Positions 8,900 to 16,435 of a stretch of DNA of 64,000 bases are shown here, piece after piece (within the stretch, counting starts at the first letter, position 1; every line of letters starts with the position of its first letter). The notes below the pieces were generated by a model. That model did not search any database. It saw only the letters and a program-made list of their open reading frames with translations, and was not told the origin of the DNA. The DNA comes from Novosphingobium sp. JCM 18896 (GTDB lineage: Bacteria > Pseudomonadota > Alphaproteobacteria > Sphingomonadales > Sphingomonadaceae). Position numbers and translations under genes: made by a program. The stretch lies in assembly GCF_025938095.1 (NCBI RefSeq), contig NZ_JAPCZF010000005.1, positions 1 through 64,000 of the forward strand. Direction: 5' to 3'.

Positions 8900-9307
8900 A
8901 TGTCTGAATCAACCTCGCCCTATGCCCTTGTAGTCGATGACAATGTCATGGTGCTCATGCACGCCTGTGACATCCTCGAAGAGGCGGGCTTCCGCTTCTA
9001 CGAGGCGTCCACGGGGGATGCCGCAGCAGAGCTGCTGAACGACGTAGCCAGCAATGTGACATTATTGTTCACCGACGTGGAAATGCCGGGCGTTTTGGAC
9101 GGCTTTGCCTTGGCAAGGCTAGTGAGCGAGCGATGGAGCCATATCGAAATCGTCGTGGCCAGCGGCGGGCTCAGGCCGGAGCCCGGAGACCTGCCCGATA
9201 GAGCGATTTTCATTGGAAAACCATTCGACGCCAGTCTGGTCCACGATCATCTTCGCCGCATACTTCCCGACGGAAAGCAGCCCGCCCAATTGAAGAAAGC
9301 GGTCTAG
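8900..9307 (+). CDS. Single-domain response regulator
   Basis: A 135-residue receiver: YALVVDDNVMVLMHACDILE, phospho-acceptor Asp in LLFTDVEMPG, VVASGG in place of the usual Thr/Ser motif region, and the conserved Lys in IFIGKPFD. It starts at ATG after TTGCAGG. It follows another receiver (8448-8813) and may be co-transcribed with it. The cognate kinase is not in the window. Confidence 0.8.
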   Translation: MSESTSPYALVVDDNVMVLMHACDILEEAGFRFYEASTGDAAAELLNDVASNVTLLFTDVEMPGVLDGFALARLVSERWSHIEIVVASGGLRPEPGDLPDRAIFIGKPFDASLVHDHLRRILPDGKQPAQLKKAV

Positions 9308-9320
9308 CTGCCAGCATGAC

Positions 9321-9584
9321 CTAGTAATCGAGATCGGCGTAGCTCAGCATGTCGCCATTCGGCAGTATGACGCGATCGCGGCCCAGGATGGTGACAACGG
9401 GGCAGGCGTGCTCGACCTCCCGGGCCCGCGCGATACTTACCACCCCCTCGTACTTTGCCGGTTCGAGCCGAAATTGAAGCGTGCGATAAGCCAGGATGCG
9501 AGGTTTGCCGAGAATTTCGAGCATGCCATGCTGATCTGTAGTCAATGTCGAAAGGTCAAAATCGGGCACGTCGAGACCGGCCAT
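9321..9584 (-). CDS. Hypothetical protein, 87 residues
   Basis: Begins MAGLDVPDFDLSTLTTDQHG and ends with VTILGRDRVILPNGDMLSY. It appears to be a small mixed alpha/beta protein without a signal peptide or membrane segment. It is convergent with the response-regulator gene, 14 bp apart. The start at 9584 is preferred over 9605. No family recognised. Confidence 0.5.
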   Translation of the reverse strand: MAGLDVPDFDLSTLTTDQHGMLEILGKPRILAYRTLQFRLEPAKYEGVVSIARAREVEHACPVVTILGRDRVILPNGDMLSYADLDY

Positions 9585-9721
9585 AGGCCCTCCGCTTGAA
9601 ACCATTCTGCGGATAGCGGCGGTTGTCGCAGCGCGATAGAGGTGATCGCCGCCTCGGTGGAAACGGCGATCGATTTTTTTGATACTGGGCTGGAGCGCCC
9701 CAGCACAACATTCAACACAAG

Positions 9722-9925
9722 TCAGTCCACGGAATTGCGGCCCGAACCCACGATGCGCTCTTTGATCGACGCGAGAAGCTGTCGCCGCAGGCTTCGGCTG
9801 TCGAGGTGGTCGTCGATCCGTTCATACCCCTCGCGTTTCAGCTGAGCGCGTATCTGTGCGACGTCGTTGCACGTACCCATTCTTGCGATTTCGAACGCTC
9901 GCGCCACTGGATTGTGAAAGTTCAT
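9722..9925 (-). CDS. Small conserved-type hypothetical protein, 67 residues
   Basis: MNFHNPVARAFEIARMG, then VAQIRAQLKREGYERIDDHL and RSLRRQLLASI. The helical pattern (short N-terminal helix, x-IR-x-L-x-x-EGY, then a basic RRQL helix) resembles small sphingomonad proteins of unknown function that may bind nucleic acid. No enzymatic motif. It stands alone. Confidence 0.5.
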   Translation of the reverse strand: MNFHNPVARAFEIARMGTCNDVAQIRAQLKREGYERIDDHLDSRSLRRQLLASIKERIVGSGRNSVD

Positions 9926-10646
9926 TGGCAGGCTCTACGTCCTCATTCTGGGCCAGGTTCGCGGCGAGAAGACGGGCGACATTCTCCGCGACGATCAATC
10001 GGCAAAATCCCCTCGCTGCACATGGTGGGCAACAGCGAGGGGCAAGGGGTCCGGCCGCCGCGGGGCCGCCCGATTGGTCGGGTCTAGCGACGACCGCACG
10101 CACCGTGTCGCCGAACTTTGGCGGCCTTAATAACACAGGTTAAAACGTGGGCGCAGGCGCGGTCGGATGACCCTCGCTGGCGACAGGACGAGGTGCGGCG
10201 TTGTCGCTGCGGAGGCTTGTGCTGCCTTTAAAGTTGGGGGAGACGGCCGCCGCCCGTTATCGATTTGAGGTAGCGACTGACTAACGGGACCTTTGGGGCG
10301 TGATGTTTAAGCTTGTCCGGAACGGGGCCCGCTATGCCGAGTGCGCAGAATATAGAAGCTTCATGATTGCCGGGTGGCGCCGCCTCTTCCTGCGGTGAGA
10401 GGGGCACCACGCCGTAGTGGCATCAGGCGGTGCGGGCAGGCGCGCGAGCTGTGCCATGACAGCGTTATGGAGATCCTGTCGTCGCCTTCGAAAGCTTTCA
10501 CAAGAAGGTCGTAGCAAGATCGATGATAAAGGTTGTATGTGAAACCTTGAATAAGGCTAGTGCTCGATCTCCGGTGTGCAAGCTTTTTGGCTGGGCCGGC
10601 ATGCGAACAAAGCCAGCGTCACGCCGCATGGCTGAGCATCAACTGA
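9926..10646. other. 720-bp intergenic region with one hairpin
   Basis: No supported gene. A terminator-like stem-loop lies at 10003-10042. The remaining open frames overlap on opposite strands and have no recognisable products. Confidence 0.4.
10003..10042 (-). terminator. Rho-independent terminator-like hairpin
   Basis: A perfect 10-bp inverted repeat, CCCCTCGCTG at 10009-10018 and CAGCGAGGGG at 10033-10042, with a 14-nt loop. Read on the - strand the stem is followed by ATTTTG, a short U-rich tail. It would end transcripts arriving from the HEPN/nucleotidyltransferase genes. Confidence 0.5.
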
Positions 10647-11075
10647 CTAACGTGCTAGGTCCGCTATCCTCGCGTTGCCAGCACGCTCCACGAGATCTCG
10701 AAGCCTTTTTACGGACGCGTACATGGAGTGCAGGTCCTCGATCGTGACGTGGTAGTTCGGCGAGTATCTCGCATCCACGTACGCCCGCTTCAGCAGTTCG
10801 AAGCGCCGGCGATCAAGCTTTGTCGACTGCGACCATGCCTCAGCCAGCTTGGGCTCCTTACCTTCGGATAGAGATCTCAAGAATTTGATATTGTGAGCTT
10901 TTGGGAAGTAGAACGTCGATGTGAGCAGGAAGCAAGCGTAGGCGCGTTCAGCGGCCTGATGCAAAGTGAAGGCTGCATCGTTTGGTGAGCCATCGGACAT
11001 GTAGAATTTCGCACCGCGCAATGCCCGGTCGACTTTCTCCAAGCCGTCCGAGTAATATCGCTCAGCCATCTGCAC
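10647..11075 (-). CDS. HEPN domain half of a split nucleotidyltransferase-HEPN protein
   Basis: A 142-residue helical HEPN domain: AAFTLHQAAERAYACFLL, PKAHNIKFLRSL and RRRFELLKRAYVDARYSPNY. In many alphaproteobacteria this domain is the C-terminal half of a ~300-residue protein whose N-terminal half is the nucleotidyltransferase encoded immediately upstream (11085-11471). Here the two halves are in the same frame and separated by a single TAG at 11085-11087. A GTG three codons after the stop (11075) can restart translation. Functionally it would be the toxin (RNase-type) or dimerisation partner of an MNT/HEPN module. Confidence 0.7.
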   Translation of the reverse strand: MQMAERYYSDGLEKVDRALRGAKFYMSDGSPNDAAFTLHQAAERAYACFLLTSTFYFPKAHNIKFLRSLSEGKEPKLAEAWSQSTKLDRRRFELLKRAYVDARYSPNYHVTIEDLHSMYASVKRLRDLVERAGNARIADLAR

Positions 11076-11084
11076 GGCGTAAAA

Positions 11085-11471
11085 CTATGATAGCGGCTTC
11101 GCTGCCGCCAACGGGTGGCCGGGCAACTCGTAAAGCGTGATCCCATCGCGCACGATGTCGGCCCAGAAATACTCGCCGCGTTGGAGCGCATTGTTCACGT
11201 CGGTGAGGTCGTGGACGATGATGTTGACCTGGCGGCCGATGCTCTCGTCCCGCAGCATGCGGTCCTCGGCGATGTACCAGTATTCCGCGATGTCGGTCAG
11301 CTTCTCATGGCTGACCACGACCAGCAGGTCGAAATCGGAATGATAGCCGCCGACCGGGTCGTCAACCCAGTCGCTGCGTGCGTAGGAGCCGAACAAGATA
11401 ATTTTGAAGATCTTGCCGCTGCGCTTCCACGCCGAGGTCCCGAGCGCGATCGCCTTGTCGAACTCCTCCAT
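11085..11471 (-). CDS. MNT-type nucleotidyltransferase domain, ended by an in-frame amber codon
   Basis: Contains the minimal nucleotidyltransferase signature KIILFGSYARSDWVDDPVGG and the metal-binding pair SDFDLLVVV. MNT proteins AMPylate partner HEPN toxins in type VII toxin-antitoxin modules. The reading frame ends GHPLAAAKPLS-TAG and continues in the same frame into the HEPN domain, so the ancestral gene was probably one fusion. Similarity also extends upstream of the ATG (AKQQDDLARATKIL), but no start codon lies there, so the N terminus may also be damaged. Confidence 0.7.
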   Translation of the reverse strand: MEEFDKAIALGTSAWKRSGKIFKIILFGSYARSDWVDDPVGGYHSDFDLLVVVSHEKLTDIAEYWYIAEDRMLRDESIGRQVNIIVHDLTDVNNALQRGEYFWADIVRDGITLYELPGHPLAAAKPLS

Positions 11472-11706
11472 GAGGATCTTCGTCGCGCGCGCCAGATCGT
11501 CCTGCTGCTTGGCGCACGCTTGTCCTATGCCGCTTTCGCTAGGGTGCGTCGAGACGCAGTGGTGGCCTTGAGCACGATCTCCAGGCTTGCTTCAGGATAG
11601 GGTGAACTCGAGGAGTGCGAAGACATCGCGAGTCGATTCATCGAATATCGAGCCGATTCTTGATGTCTCGTCGGTGAAAGAGGCTTGGTACGGCAATGCC
11701 GCTGAG

Positions 11707-11721
11707 TATATTTCGAATATA
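11707..11721. promoter_or_regulatory. AT-rich inverted repeat upstream of the solo luxR gene
   Basis: TATATT-TCG-AATATA: 6-bp perfect arms, 47 bp before the luxR start, within an AT-rich segment unlike its surroundings. It could be a -10 region or an operator. The assignment is positional only. Confidence 0.3.
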
Positions 11722-11767
11722 TTTATAATCGGGAATCGCACATGCCCTATCGTGATGGCATCTGCTC

Positions 11768-12526
11768 ATGAGAGCGGTGGGTCTGACTGATTTCACCGAG
11801 CGCATCGGTGAGATCGATCGAGCCAGAACAATAGAGGAGGTATCGGACCTTCTCGAACAATTCACGCAAGAAGCTGGCTTTCGATATTTCGCGCTAGCGC
11901 ATCATACCGACCCGGCCAATCTGCCAAACCGCTTCCTGTTGCTCGAAAACTACCCCCGGACTTGGGTCGACGAATACACGTCATCGGGGCACTATCGACA
12001 TGACCCGGTGCGCCGCCTCGCAGGACTTCGTCCTGGGACATTTGTCTGGAGTGAATTGCCCGCGCGCCTCACCTTGTCGCGCAAGGAAGTCGACGTTCTG
12101 GCGCGCGCGCAGGCGGCCGGGCTCGGCGAGGGCTTCACTGTAAGCCTCTATGCCCATGGCGATCGCCAGGCGAGCTGCTCCTTCGTTTGCGCAACCGGCG
12201 AGCCCCTGCCGACGATCGCCTTGCCCGCCGCTGAGATGATCGCGCGTCATGCCTTTACTCGCCTGTTCGACATCCTCCATCCCACGGTCCTCGACGTCCC
12301 GCATCTGGCCCCACGCCAGTTGCAGTGCGTGCTGCTGATGGCGCAGGGCAAGACCGACGCCGAGATCGCGATCATCCTCGGCATTGCCGAGGAAACCGTG
12401 ACCCAATACATCAACGATGCCAGAAGTCGCTTCGGTGTGACCAGACGGTCTCAGCTCTCGGCCGCCGTGGCAAGCTACGGGCTCATCAGCGCCCGCGAAG
12501 TCCTTTGCGGTGATACTCCCCCTTAA
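11768..12526 (+). CDS. LuxR-family quorum-sensing regulator (solo)
   Basis: 252 residues. The N-terminal autoinducer-binding domain keeps the signature Trp/Tyr/Asp/Trp positions (NYPRTWVDEY, RHDPV, FVWSEL), so acyl-homoserine lactone binding is expected. The C-terminal LuxR helix-turn-helix is LAPRQLQCVLLMAQGKTDAE, then IAIILGIAEETVTQYINDA. It resembles the second LuxR at 26377-27126, but no synthase is adjacent; the only luxI is 13 kb away. The gene lies directly upstream of, and on the same strand as, conjugation-type genes (HTH, TraF, lytic transglycosylase), and its stop codon overlaps a perfect palindrome. Confidence 0.88.
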   Translation: MRAVGLTDFTERIGEIDRARTIEEVSDLLEQFTQEAGFRYFALAHHTDPANLPNRFLLLENYPRTWVDEYTSSGHYRHDPVRRLAGLRPGTFVWSELPARLTLSRKEVDVLARAQAAGLGEGFTVSLYAHGDRQASCSFVCATGEPLPTIALPAAEMIARHAFTRLFDILHPTVLDVPHLAPRQLQCVLLMAQGKTDAEIAIILGIAEETVTQYINDARSRFGVTRRSQLSAAVASYGLISAREVLCGDTPP

Positions 12527-12532
12527 GGGGGA
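12517..12532. promoter_or_regulatory. Perfect 16-bp palindrome, candidate LuxR operator
   Basis: TCCCCCTTAAGGGGGA is fully self-complementary and spans the luxR stop codon. No T-tract follows, so it is a poor terminator. It sits 130 bp upstream of the HTH/traF operon. A related CCCC...GGGG dyad occurs before luxI (26316-26331). Binding by LuxR is inference. Confidence 0.45.
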
Positions 12533-12663
12533 ATTGCACAGCTCCCGTTCTCATAGCCCAATAGAACCTCATCTCGACTCCGGCCGATAGCGCCGGGTGC
12601 CGAGCGGCTTCGACCGATGGCGTATCCTGATTTCGGGACGCGGCCTGGATGCAGGAGGCGTTT

Positions 12664-12891
12664 GTGATCGATGACGAAATGGCGCGGGCCACGCGTGCAA
12701 GGCGCGCAAATCCCTTCCTCAACTCGCAGCAGGCCGCCGAATTCCTGCGCCTCTCGCATCGCCATCTCGAGCGCATGCGCAGCCGCGGACAAGGGCCACG
12801 GTTCCGCCGCCATTCCCGCTACGTCTGGTATCACGTCGACGATCTCATCCGCTGGTCCGAGAGCACGAGCGGGAGACCCTTCCATGCCTGA
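12664..12891 (+). CDS. Small helix-turn-helix (excisionase/MerR-like) protein
   Basis: A 75-residue protein with the excisionase-type HTH pattern FLNSQQAAEFLRLSHRHLER, then PRFRRHSRYVWYHVDDLIRW. Proteins of this fold act as recombination directionality factors or local repressors on mobile elements. GTG 12664 is preferred because AGGAGG ends 5 bases before it; ATG 12649 is in frame but overlaps that Shine-Dalgarno. Its stop overlaps the traF start by 8 bp, so the two are one operon. Confidence 0.7.
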   Translation: MIDDEMARATRARRANPFLNSQQAAEFLRLSHRHLERMRSRGQGPRFRRHSRYVWYHVDDLIRWSESTSGRPFHA

Positions 12892-13423
12892 AGAGATGCG
12901 TTCTATGGCGCGAGCGGGCTCGGAAGTCCGATCGGGGATTCTGGCGGCGAGTGCGCTCGCCTTCGCATTCCTCGCGGTTCCGCCCGCGGCGCGCCCGTCA
13001 CCGGTCCTCCTGTGGAACGTGACGGCCAGTGTGCCGACGGGACTGTATAGCCTGGGAGGCAGCGCTGCGATCGAGCGCGGTGATCTGGTCGCGGCCCGTC
13101 TGCCCCCACGGGTGCGGTCGCTTGCGGCCGAGCGGCGGTATGTCCCTGCCAGTGTACCCGTTATCAAGCGCGTCGCGGGCGTCTCCGGCGACCTTGTTTG
13201 TGGGATGGGCGCGCAGGTCACCGTGAACGGTAGGACCGTCGCAATGCGACGGCAGTGGGACGGTGCGAGACGTCTCTTGCCGAAATGGCAGGGCTGCGAG
13301 CGACTGTCGGCGAGCCGAGTATTCCTCCTGGGCGACGCTCCCGATTCCTTCGACGGCCGCTATTTCGGGGTGATCGAGAGCGCTTGCGTCCTGGGCGAGG
13401 CGAGTCTGCTGTGGCGATCGTGA
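12884..13423 (+). CDS. traF: S26-family signal peptidase, TraF-like
   Basis: About 179 residues. An N-terminal hydrophobic segment (ILAASALAFAFLAVPPAA) anchors it in the inner membrane. The catalytic Ser lies in NVTASVPTGLYSL and the general-base Lys in VPVIKRVAGVSGD, and FLLGDAPDSFDGRYFG is the C-terminal box. In Trb-type systems TraF processes the pilin TrbC, here at 43966-44292. The ATG overlaps the upstream HTH gene, and the following lytic transglycosylase overlaps its 3' end, so the three are translationally coupled. Confidence 0.85.
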   Translation: MPEEMRSMARAGSEVRSGILAASALAFAFLAVPPAARPSPVLLWNVTASVPTGLYSLGGSAAIERGDLVAARLPPRVRSLAAERRYVPASVPVIKRVAGVSGDLVCGMGAQVTVNGRTVAMRRQWDGARRLLPKWQGCERLSASRVFLLGDAPDSFDGRYFGVIESACVLGEASLLWRS

Positions 13424-14049
13424 GACTGGCGAGAGTTGTCCTCGCAGTCGCCCTTGGAGTGGGCACGCCCGCACCGATACGCGCCGATGAGGTCGCCCGG
13501 TGGCGGCCCTTCATCGAGGAGGCATCGAACCGCTTCGGCGTGCCCGTCGCGTGGATCGAGCGCGTCATGAAGACGGAGAGCGCTGGGCGAACGCGGCTCG
13601 GGGGACGCCCCATCGTCAGTTCGGCCGGCGCGATGGGCCTCATGCAGCTCATGCCGCGAACCTGGGCGGACATGCGCGCGAAGCTGGGGCTCGGCGCCGA
13701 TCCCCACGAGCCGCGAGACAACATTCTCGCAGGGACTGCTTACCTACGGCTCATGTACGACCAGTTCGGCTACCCGGGCCTCTTCGGCGCCTACAATGCG
13801 GGGCCGGGGCGCTATGCCGAATATCTGAGCGGCGGGCGCTCGCTCCCCGGTGAAACCCGGAGCTATATGGCCGCGACGGCCGGCTCTCGTCCGAGCAGGT
13901 TCGTCGGGGGTTCGCAAGCGATCGGCGTGGTCACAGTCGAGGGTGAGGCGAGACGCGCGGGAACTTCGCCCGTCGGGATATTCTTCGATCTCTCGGCGTC
14001 GCCAAGGGCGTCGCGGCAGGACGGGATCTTCGTACGCCCGCAACCCTGA
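13411..14049 (+). CDS. Lytic transglycosylase (SLT domain)
   Basis: The signal peptide (RLARVVLAVALGVGTPAPIRA) should end near ADEV, so the protein is periplasmic. The SLT domain shows the catalytic Glu in VMKTESAGRTRL, then SSAGAMGLMQLMPRTWADM and GAYNAGPGRYAEYL. It cuts peptidoglycan to make room for the transfer apparatus. The start is GTG at 13411 or GTG at 13420; the latter gives a GTGA overlap with the traF stop. About 210 residues, of which the last 60 lack similarity I recognise. Confidence 0.85.
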   Translation: MAIVRLARVVLAVALGVGTPAPIRADEVARWRPFIEEASNRFGVPVAWIERVMKTESAGRTRLGGRPIVSSAGAMGLMQLMPRTWADMRAKLGLGADPHEPRDNILAGTAYLRLMYDQFGYPGLFGAYNAGPGRYAEYLSGGRSLPGETRSYMAATAGSRPSRFVGGSQAIGVVTVEGEARRAGTSPVGIFFDLSASPRASRQDGIFVRPQP

Positions 14050-14686
14050 CCCGGCGTCCGGTCACCGGTGACGGTGGCAGCTCTTGCGTTTGCTTCCGCT
14101 GCTTGTCGCCGCTTGCGTCGTTGGTGCGGATGTTGGCGGGTTGGCTCGTTGATGGCCATTCGGTCTTGAGCCGACATTGCTGCCGGCCCGTGTCGCCATG
14201 AGGGGGTGGGACATCCGGGCCACGAAACGTCCCGGGACCGGAACGCGCCGGGCTTTGGGCGGAGCCTGGACATGGCACCGGCGACCCGGATGCCCCGGCA
14301 AAATGTGCGGGCAAGCGGCGGTGAACCCAAGTCCGCTGGGCGGTCTTTCGACGGCAATCGCCTCCATTGTTGAAGCATCCCTATCATCTGCGGCGTGCCG
14401 GCGCGGTGTGAGGCTTGCAATAGGCGGGCCGGACTCTAGAATCTTCGATTGCGCTCATTCGAAGCGCCGAGGCGCGAGATCCTCGCACAGGTCAGACAGT
14501 CTCGCCAGGCGGTTTGGAAGCTCCAAGGCCCCGGGTGATTGGCGCGCATGTACAGGCATGATTCCATGCTAAAGGCGCCGATGCTGGCTTCGCGCGACGG
14601 TCCCGATTACCGGCTAGACCGGCGCCTTGCCAGGAGAGGCCCATGGCGACGAGCATCGCGCGCTGGCGCGCGGCCCGAGCTCTCTC
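14050..14686. other. 640-bp region without a supported gene
   Basis: It separates the conjugation-type operon from the lasso-peptide import operon. A short palindrome GTCACCGGTGAC lies near 14065. A 17-codon ATG frame with a purine-rich ribosome binding site (ATG at 14643) ends just before the sigma-factor gene and could be a leader, but is unsupported. Confidence 0.4.
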
Positions 14687-15238
14687 GTGCGTCTGAAGAT
14701 CTGGCGCTACCGCCGCGCTCTCGCAGAAGCTGGCGAGAATGCCGACGAGGATCTCGCGGCGCTCTACGAAGCCGAGGCATCGAGGTTGAGGCGGCGGCTG
14801 TCGCGCAGCGCGAACCCCGACCGTGCCGCGGACCTCGTCCAGTCGGCCTTCCTGCGCCTGCTGCGGATCGGCCGCGCGCGCCGCGATGCGGTAGAGCGGC
14901 CCTATGCCCATCTGGCGCGCGTGGCCGACAATCTGGCCATGGACCAGTCTAGGCGGGCAGAGGGGCGGGCGACTTTCGTCGCGATCGAGGAGCAGTGCGA
15001 CTATCCGGCTGCGGCCGATTTCCAGGTCATGCTCGAGGCCCGCGACATCTTGCGCCGCGTCGACCAGGCGATCCATCGCCTTCCCGACCGTACTCGCGAG
15101 ATTTTTCTGGCGCATCGTTTCGACGATCTGACCTATGCTCAGATCGCGGCCCGGATGGGGATAAGCGTCAAGACGGTCGAGAAGCACATCTCGCTCGCCT
15201 TGCGCGCGCTGCACAGGGCCAGCGGAGGAAAACCATGA
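14687..15238 (+). CDS. fecI: FecI-type extracytoplasmic-function sigma factor
   Basis: About 183 residues. Region 2 is visible in LRRRLSRSANPDRAADLVQS and LRLLRIGR; region 4 as LPDRTREIFLAHRFDDLTYA and IAARMGISVKTVEKHI. It should direct RNA polymerase to the genes of its own import operon when released by FecR. GTG 14687 is preferred; the frame extends to a TTG at 14627 with no ribosome binding site. It lies 13 bp before fecR. The arrangement sigma, anti-sigma, STN receptor is the cell-surface signalling layout. Confidence 0.85.
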   Translation: MRLKIWRYRRALAEAGENADEDLAALYEAEASRLRRRLSRSANPDRAADLVQSAFLRLLRIGRARRDAVERPYAHLARVADNLAMDQSRRAEGRATFVAIEEQCDYPAAADFQVMLEARDILRRVDQAIHRLPDRTREIFLAHRFDDLTYAQIAARMGISVKTVEKHISLALRALHRASGGKP

Positions 15239-15251
15239 ACGGCAGCCGTCC

Positions 15252-16277
15252 ATGAATGGCGATCTAGACCGCGACCGCTTCGGCGAGGCGAGCGACTGGT
15301 TCTCGCGCATGCGAGGCGCCGACGCCGAGGCATCGCGCGAGGACTTCGATGTCTGGCGGGCCGATCCCCTGAACGCGGCCGCCTACCGCGAGATCGAGGC
15401 CATCTGGGCCATCTCCGCGCGCGGAGAAGCGGGTAAGGGCAGGCGCCGGCCACAGCGGCTGCGTCCGGGATTGATCGCGGCTAGTCTCGCGGCCGCGGTT
15501 ACCATCGCGCTGTTCGTCCATGGTATCGGGCGTCCCGGATCGGAAAGACCCGGAGAGACTTTCGAGAACGATCGATCGGGCCTGCGCCTCGTCTCGCTTC
15601 CCGATGGCTCCAAAGTGACACTCGACGCCGCAAGCGAGATCCGCACCGGCTTCGGCCGCGACGAGCGCAGGGTGGAGCTGCTGGCGGGTCGCGCGCGTTT
15701 CGACGTCGCGCACGGCCAGGCCCGGCCCTTCGTCGTCGTCGCCGCGTCACATGCGGTGATCGCGCGCGGCACGATGTTCGACGTGCGTATGGCGGGCGAT
15801 CGGACCGAGGTCGCCCTCATCGCAGGCGCCGTCGATCTCGAGCGGCGCGGCGACGGAGTCGAGGGCCGTTACGTGGGACGTCTGGTCCCAGGGCAGACCG
15901 CGCTATTCGTCGGGAAGGATGCGGCGCCGCGGATATCCGCGGTTAAGGCGGCAAACTGGACGAGCGGAATATTCACCGCCCAGAGCATGCCACTTGCCGA
16001 CCTGGTCGCGCGCGCCAATCGGTCTTCCTCTTCCGCCATAGTTCTTGCCGATCCCTCGCTCGGCAATCTGCGCGTCACCGGCGGTTTCAACTTGTCCGAC
16101 GCCCGGTCACTTGCCGCCGGACTTGCCGCCGCGCTCGATCTCAGGGTGAGCGAGCAGGCATCGGGGCGGATCGTCCTGTCACGTTTCGGCGAAGCGTCGC
16201 TGCCGCCAGCGGCAAGAGTGCAGGTGGGGCCGACGCCCGAACCGATCAAGCCGCTGGCGCCGCGCGCAATGCCCTGA
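15252..16277 (+). CDS. fecR: FecR-type anti-sigma regulator
   Basis: 341 residues: an N-terminal cytoplasmic DUF4880-like part (FGEASDWFSRMRG, then WRADPLNAAAYREIEAIW), one membrane helix near residues 76-94 (LIAASLAAAVTIALFVHGI) and a periplasmic FecR domain (VSLPDGSKVTLDAASEI, then FDVAHGQARPFVVVA). The C terminus carries an STN-like segment. It binds the sigma factor and is expected to receive the signal from the STN domain of the receptor encoded 158 bp downstream. Confidence 0.88.
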   Translation: MNGDLDRDRFGEASDWFSRMRGADAEASREDFDVWRADPLNAAAYREIEAIWAISARGEAGKGRRRPQRLRPGLIAASLAAAVTIALFVHGIGRPGSERPGETFENDRSGLRLVSLPDGSKVTLDAASEIRTGFGRDERRVELLAGRARFDVAHGQARPFVVVAASHAVIARGTMFDVRMAGDRTEVALIAGAVDLERRGDGVEGRYVGRLVPGQTALFVGKDAAPRISAVKAANWTSGIFTAQSMPLADLVARANRSSSSAIVLADPSLGNLRVTGGFNLSDARSLAAGLAAALDLRVSEQASGRIVLSRFGEASLPPAARVQVGPTPEPIKPLAPRAMP

Positions 16278-16435
16278 GCCGGGGCGCTCTGACAGTCTTG
16301 TTTTCGGACTCGGTCGGGCGGGACTGGCCGCTTCGTTGAGGCCTGAAATTAAATCGTAGGGTGCCCGGCGCCTGACCTCGTCCTTCCCTTCACAGCCACT
16401 CGCTCAGCGAGCGGCAAGAACAGGAGGGACTTACG

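Noticed and set aside
15235..15254. Earlier ATG as fecR start overlapping the sigma-factor stop
   Set aside because: That frame stops after six codons; fecR similarity requires ATG 15252.
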